A stretch of 55,780 nucleotides of DNA from Streptomyces pinistramenti (lineage in GTDB: Bacteria; Actinomycetota; Actinomycetes; Streptomycetales; Streptomycetaceae), in contig NZ_JAJCXB010000049.1 of NCBI RefSeq assembly GCF_020564935.1, positions 1 through 55,780 of the forward strand, written 5' to 3'. The first letter of the stretch is position 1. Each line of letters begins with the position of its first letter. Below the pieces are notes generated by a model. That model searched no databases and was not told the DNA's origin. It saw nothing but the letters and a program-made list of their open reading frames with translations. The translations under genes were made by a program, and so were the position numbers. Shown here in pieces: positions 54,608 through 55,780 of the stretch.

Positions 54608-55780
54608 ATGAGCGAGAACTTGGTGGACGCGGTGCGGCGGCGGCTCGCGGAGGACGCTGCGGAGCCGACGGCGGCACGGGTGGCGGTGGCGCTGCGCGAG
54701 GAAGGGCGGCTCCTCGGGGACGCCGAGGTACTGGGTGTGGTGGCCGCCTTGCGGTCCGAGATGGTGGGCAGTGGCCCGCTGGAACCGCTGCTGGCGGCGC
54801 CGGAGGTGACGGACGTCCTCGTCACCGCGCCGGACGAGGTATGGGTGGACCGGGGTGGCGGCCTGGAGCGGACGTCCGTGCGCTTCCGGGACGCGGCCGA
54901 GGTGCGCAGGCTGGCGCAGCGGCTGGCGGCGGTGGCCGGGCGGCGCCTCGACGACGCCCGGCCGTGGGTGGACGCCCGGCTGCCGGACGGCACGCGCCTG
55001 CACGCCGTGCTGCCGCCGGTGGCGGTGGGCGGCACCTGTCTGTCGCTCCGGGTGCTGCGGCCGCGGGCCTTCGGCCTGGCCGAGCTGGTCGCGGCGGGGA
55101 CGGTACCGCCCGGTGGCGACCGGCTGCTGGAGGCGCTGCTGGCGGCCCGTATCTCGTTCCTGGTCAGCGGTGGCACGGGCTCGGGCAAGACGACTCTCCT
55201 GTGCGCGTTGCTGGGGCTGGTCGGCCCGGGGGAGCGGATCGTGCTGGCGGAGGACTCCGCGGAGCTGAGGCCGGACCACCCCCATGTGGTGCGGCTGGAG
55301 ACCCGGCCCGCCAATCAGGAAGGCGTCGGGCGGGTGACGCTGCGGGACCTCGTCCGCCAGGCGCTGCGGATGCGGCCGGACCGGCTGGTCGTCGGCGAGG
55401 TGCGCGGCGCCGAGGTCACCGACCTGCTGGCGGCTCTCAACACCGGGCACGAGGGCGGCTGCGGAACGGTGCATGCCAATGCTGCCTGCGATGTCCCCGC
55501 CCGGCTGGAGGCGCTCGGCTCGACGGCCGGGCTGGACCGGGCCGCCCTGCACAGCCAGTTGGCCGCCGCGCTCTCCGTGGTGCTGCATCTCGTGCGCGAC
55601 CGGGAAGGACGGCGGCGGATCGCCCAGATCCATGTCCTGGAACGGGACCGCAACGGCTTCGTGGTGACCGTGCCGGCCGCGGTCTGGGGGACGGGTGGCT
55701 TCGAGGAGGCGGCCGGGTGGGGGCGGCTGATGGAGCTGTGCGAGCGGGGTACGGCGGGCCCGGAGGGGGCGGCTGTGGGC
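54608..55780 (+). CDS. tadA: TadA/CpaF-type secretion ATPase (partial, runs off window)
   Basis: ATG 54608 starts a frame still open at the window end (391 codons). VSGGTGSGKTTLLCALLG is the Walker A, then LAEDSAELRPDHPHVVRLE (Asp box), VVGEVRGAEVTDLLAALNTG (Walker B) and GCGTVHANA (His box), the full set for a PilT/CpaF secretion ATPase. It drives assembly of Flp/tad-type pili or a related secretion machine. The frame starts 70 nt after ssd, so the two probably form one operon. Confidence 0.95.
   Translation, partial: MSENLVDAVRRRLAEDAAEPTAARVAVALREEGRLLGDAEVLGVVAALRSEMVGSGPLEPLLAAPEVTDVLVTAPDEVWVDRGGGLERTSVRFRDAAEVRRLAQRLAAVAGRRLDDARPWVDARLPDGTRLHAVLPPVAVGGTCLSLRVLRPRAFGLAELVAAGTVPPGGDRLLEALLAARISFLVSGGTGSGKTTLLCALLGLVGPGERIVLAEDSAELRPDHPHVVRLETRPANQEGVGRVTLRDLVRQALRMRPDRLVVGEVRGAEVTDLLAALNTGHEGGCGTVHANAACDVPARLEALGSTAGLDRAALHSQLAAALSVVLHLVRDREGRRRIAQIHVLERDRNGFVVTVPAAVWGTGGFEEAAGWGRLMELCERGTAGPEGAAVG

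Overview
This window is high-GC actinobacterial DNA, almost certainly Streptomyces. The evidence is strong GC3 bias, GTG/TTG starts behind GGAGG-type ribosome binding sites, an unmistakable WblA, two WhiB-type proteins, a Tat signal, ALF repeats and the Ssd/TadA pair. From memory of S. coelicolor, the right-hand 31 kb (about 24.5-55.8 kb) is conserved core chromosome: metallophosphoesterase, YqeY, class A PBP, wblA, two ArsA-like ATPases, DUF4177/RidA/NUDIX/MBL genes, crp, nth, CoA-type NUDIX, MarP-like protease, epoxide-hydrolase-like protein, DUF1469 protein, nhaA, acs, a SulP-carbonic anhydrase fusion, a deacetylase lipoprotein, a CooC/MinD-like ATPase, a degenerate Fic-like protein, a HAD-IB phosphatase, ssd and tadA. 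I see no frameshifts in these genes.

The left 24.5 kb is accessory DNA. A tRNA-Pro(CGG) gene (24483-24556, minus) marks the border. A 42-nt imperfect copy of its 3' half lies at 4509-4550, in the same orientation and with a hairpin at the same distance downstream. The two copies look like attachment sites bounding a ~20 kb element. Left of 4509 is more island DNA: a WhiB-like/ParB-like gene pair and a frameshifted tyrosine integrase with a LacI-type helix-turn-helix inside it. A second degraded copy of the same integrase lies near the right end (21.3-22.2 kb). This suggests two related elements stacked at one tRNA gene.

Between the two tRNA sequences the order is: regulator scraps; a minus-strand poly-gamma-glutamate-type capsule operon (capA, a large tandem sensor/HAMP-like membrane protein, pgsB, pgsC, an NlpC/P60 hydrolase); a divergent lipoprotein with a 9-nt tandem repeat; a secreted trypsin-fold protein that has lost its catalytic His and Ser; a small secreted protein; a 1127-aa Tat-exported ALF-repeat/alanine-rich protein with a hydrophobic C-terminal module, followed by a small four-helix membrane protein; an IS5-type transposase remnant; the second integrase remnant; and a frameshifted unknown gene beside the tRNA. 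Three of the five capsule genes each carry one frameshift, while pgsB and pgsC are intact.

Taken together the island looks like a cell-surface and secretion cargo (capsule, exported pseudoprotease, exported giant repeat protein) that is partly decaying. The most system-like unit is the ALF-repeat giant plus the small membrane protein, which I read as a candidate exported membrane-active effector and its membrane partner. That reading is inference and is not shown by homology I can recall.
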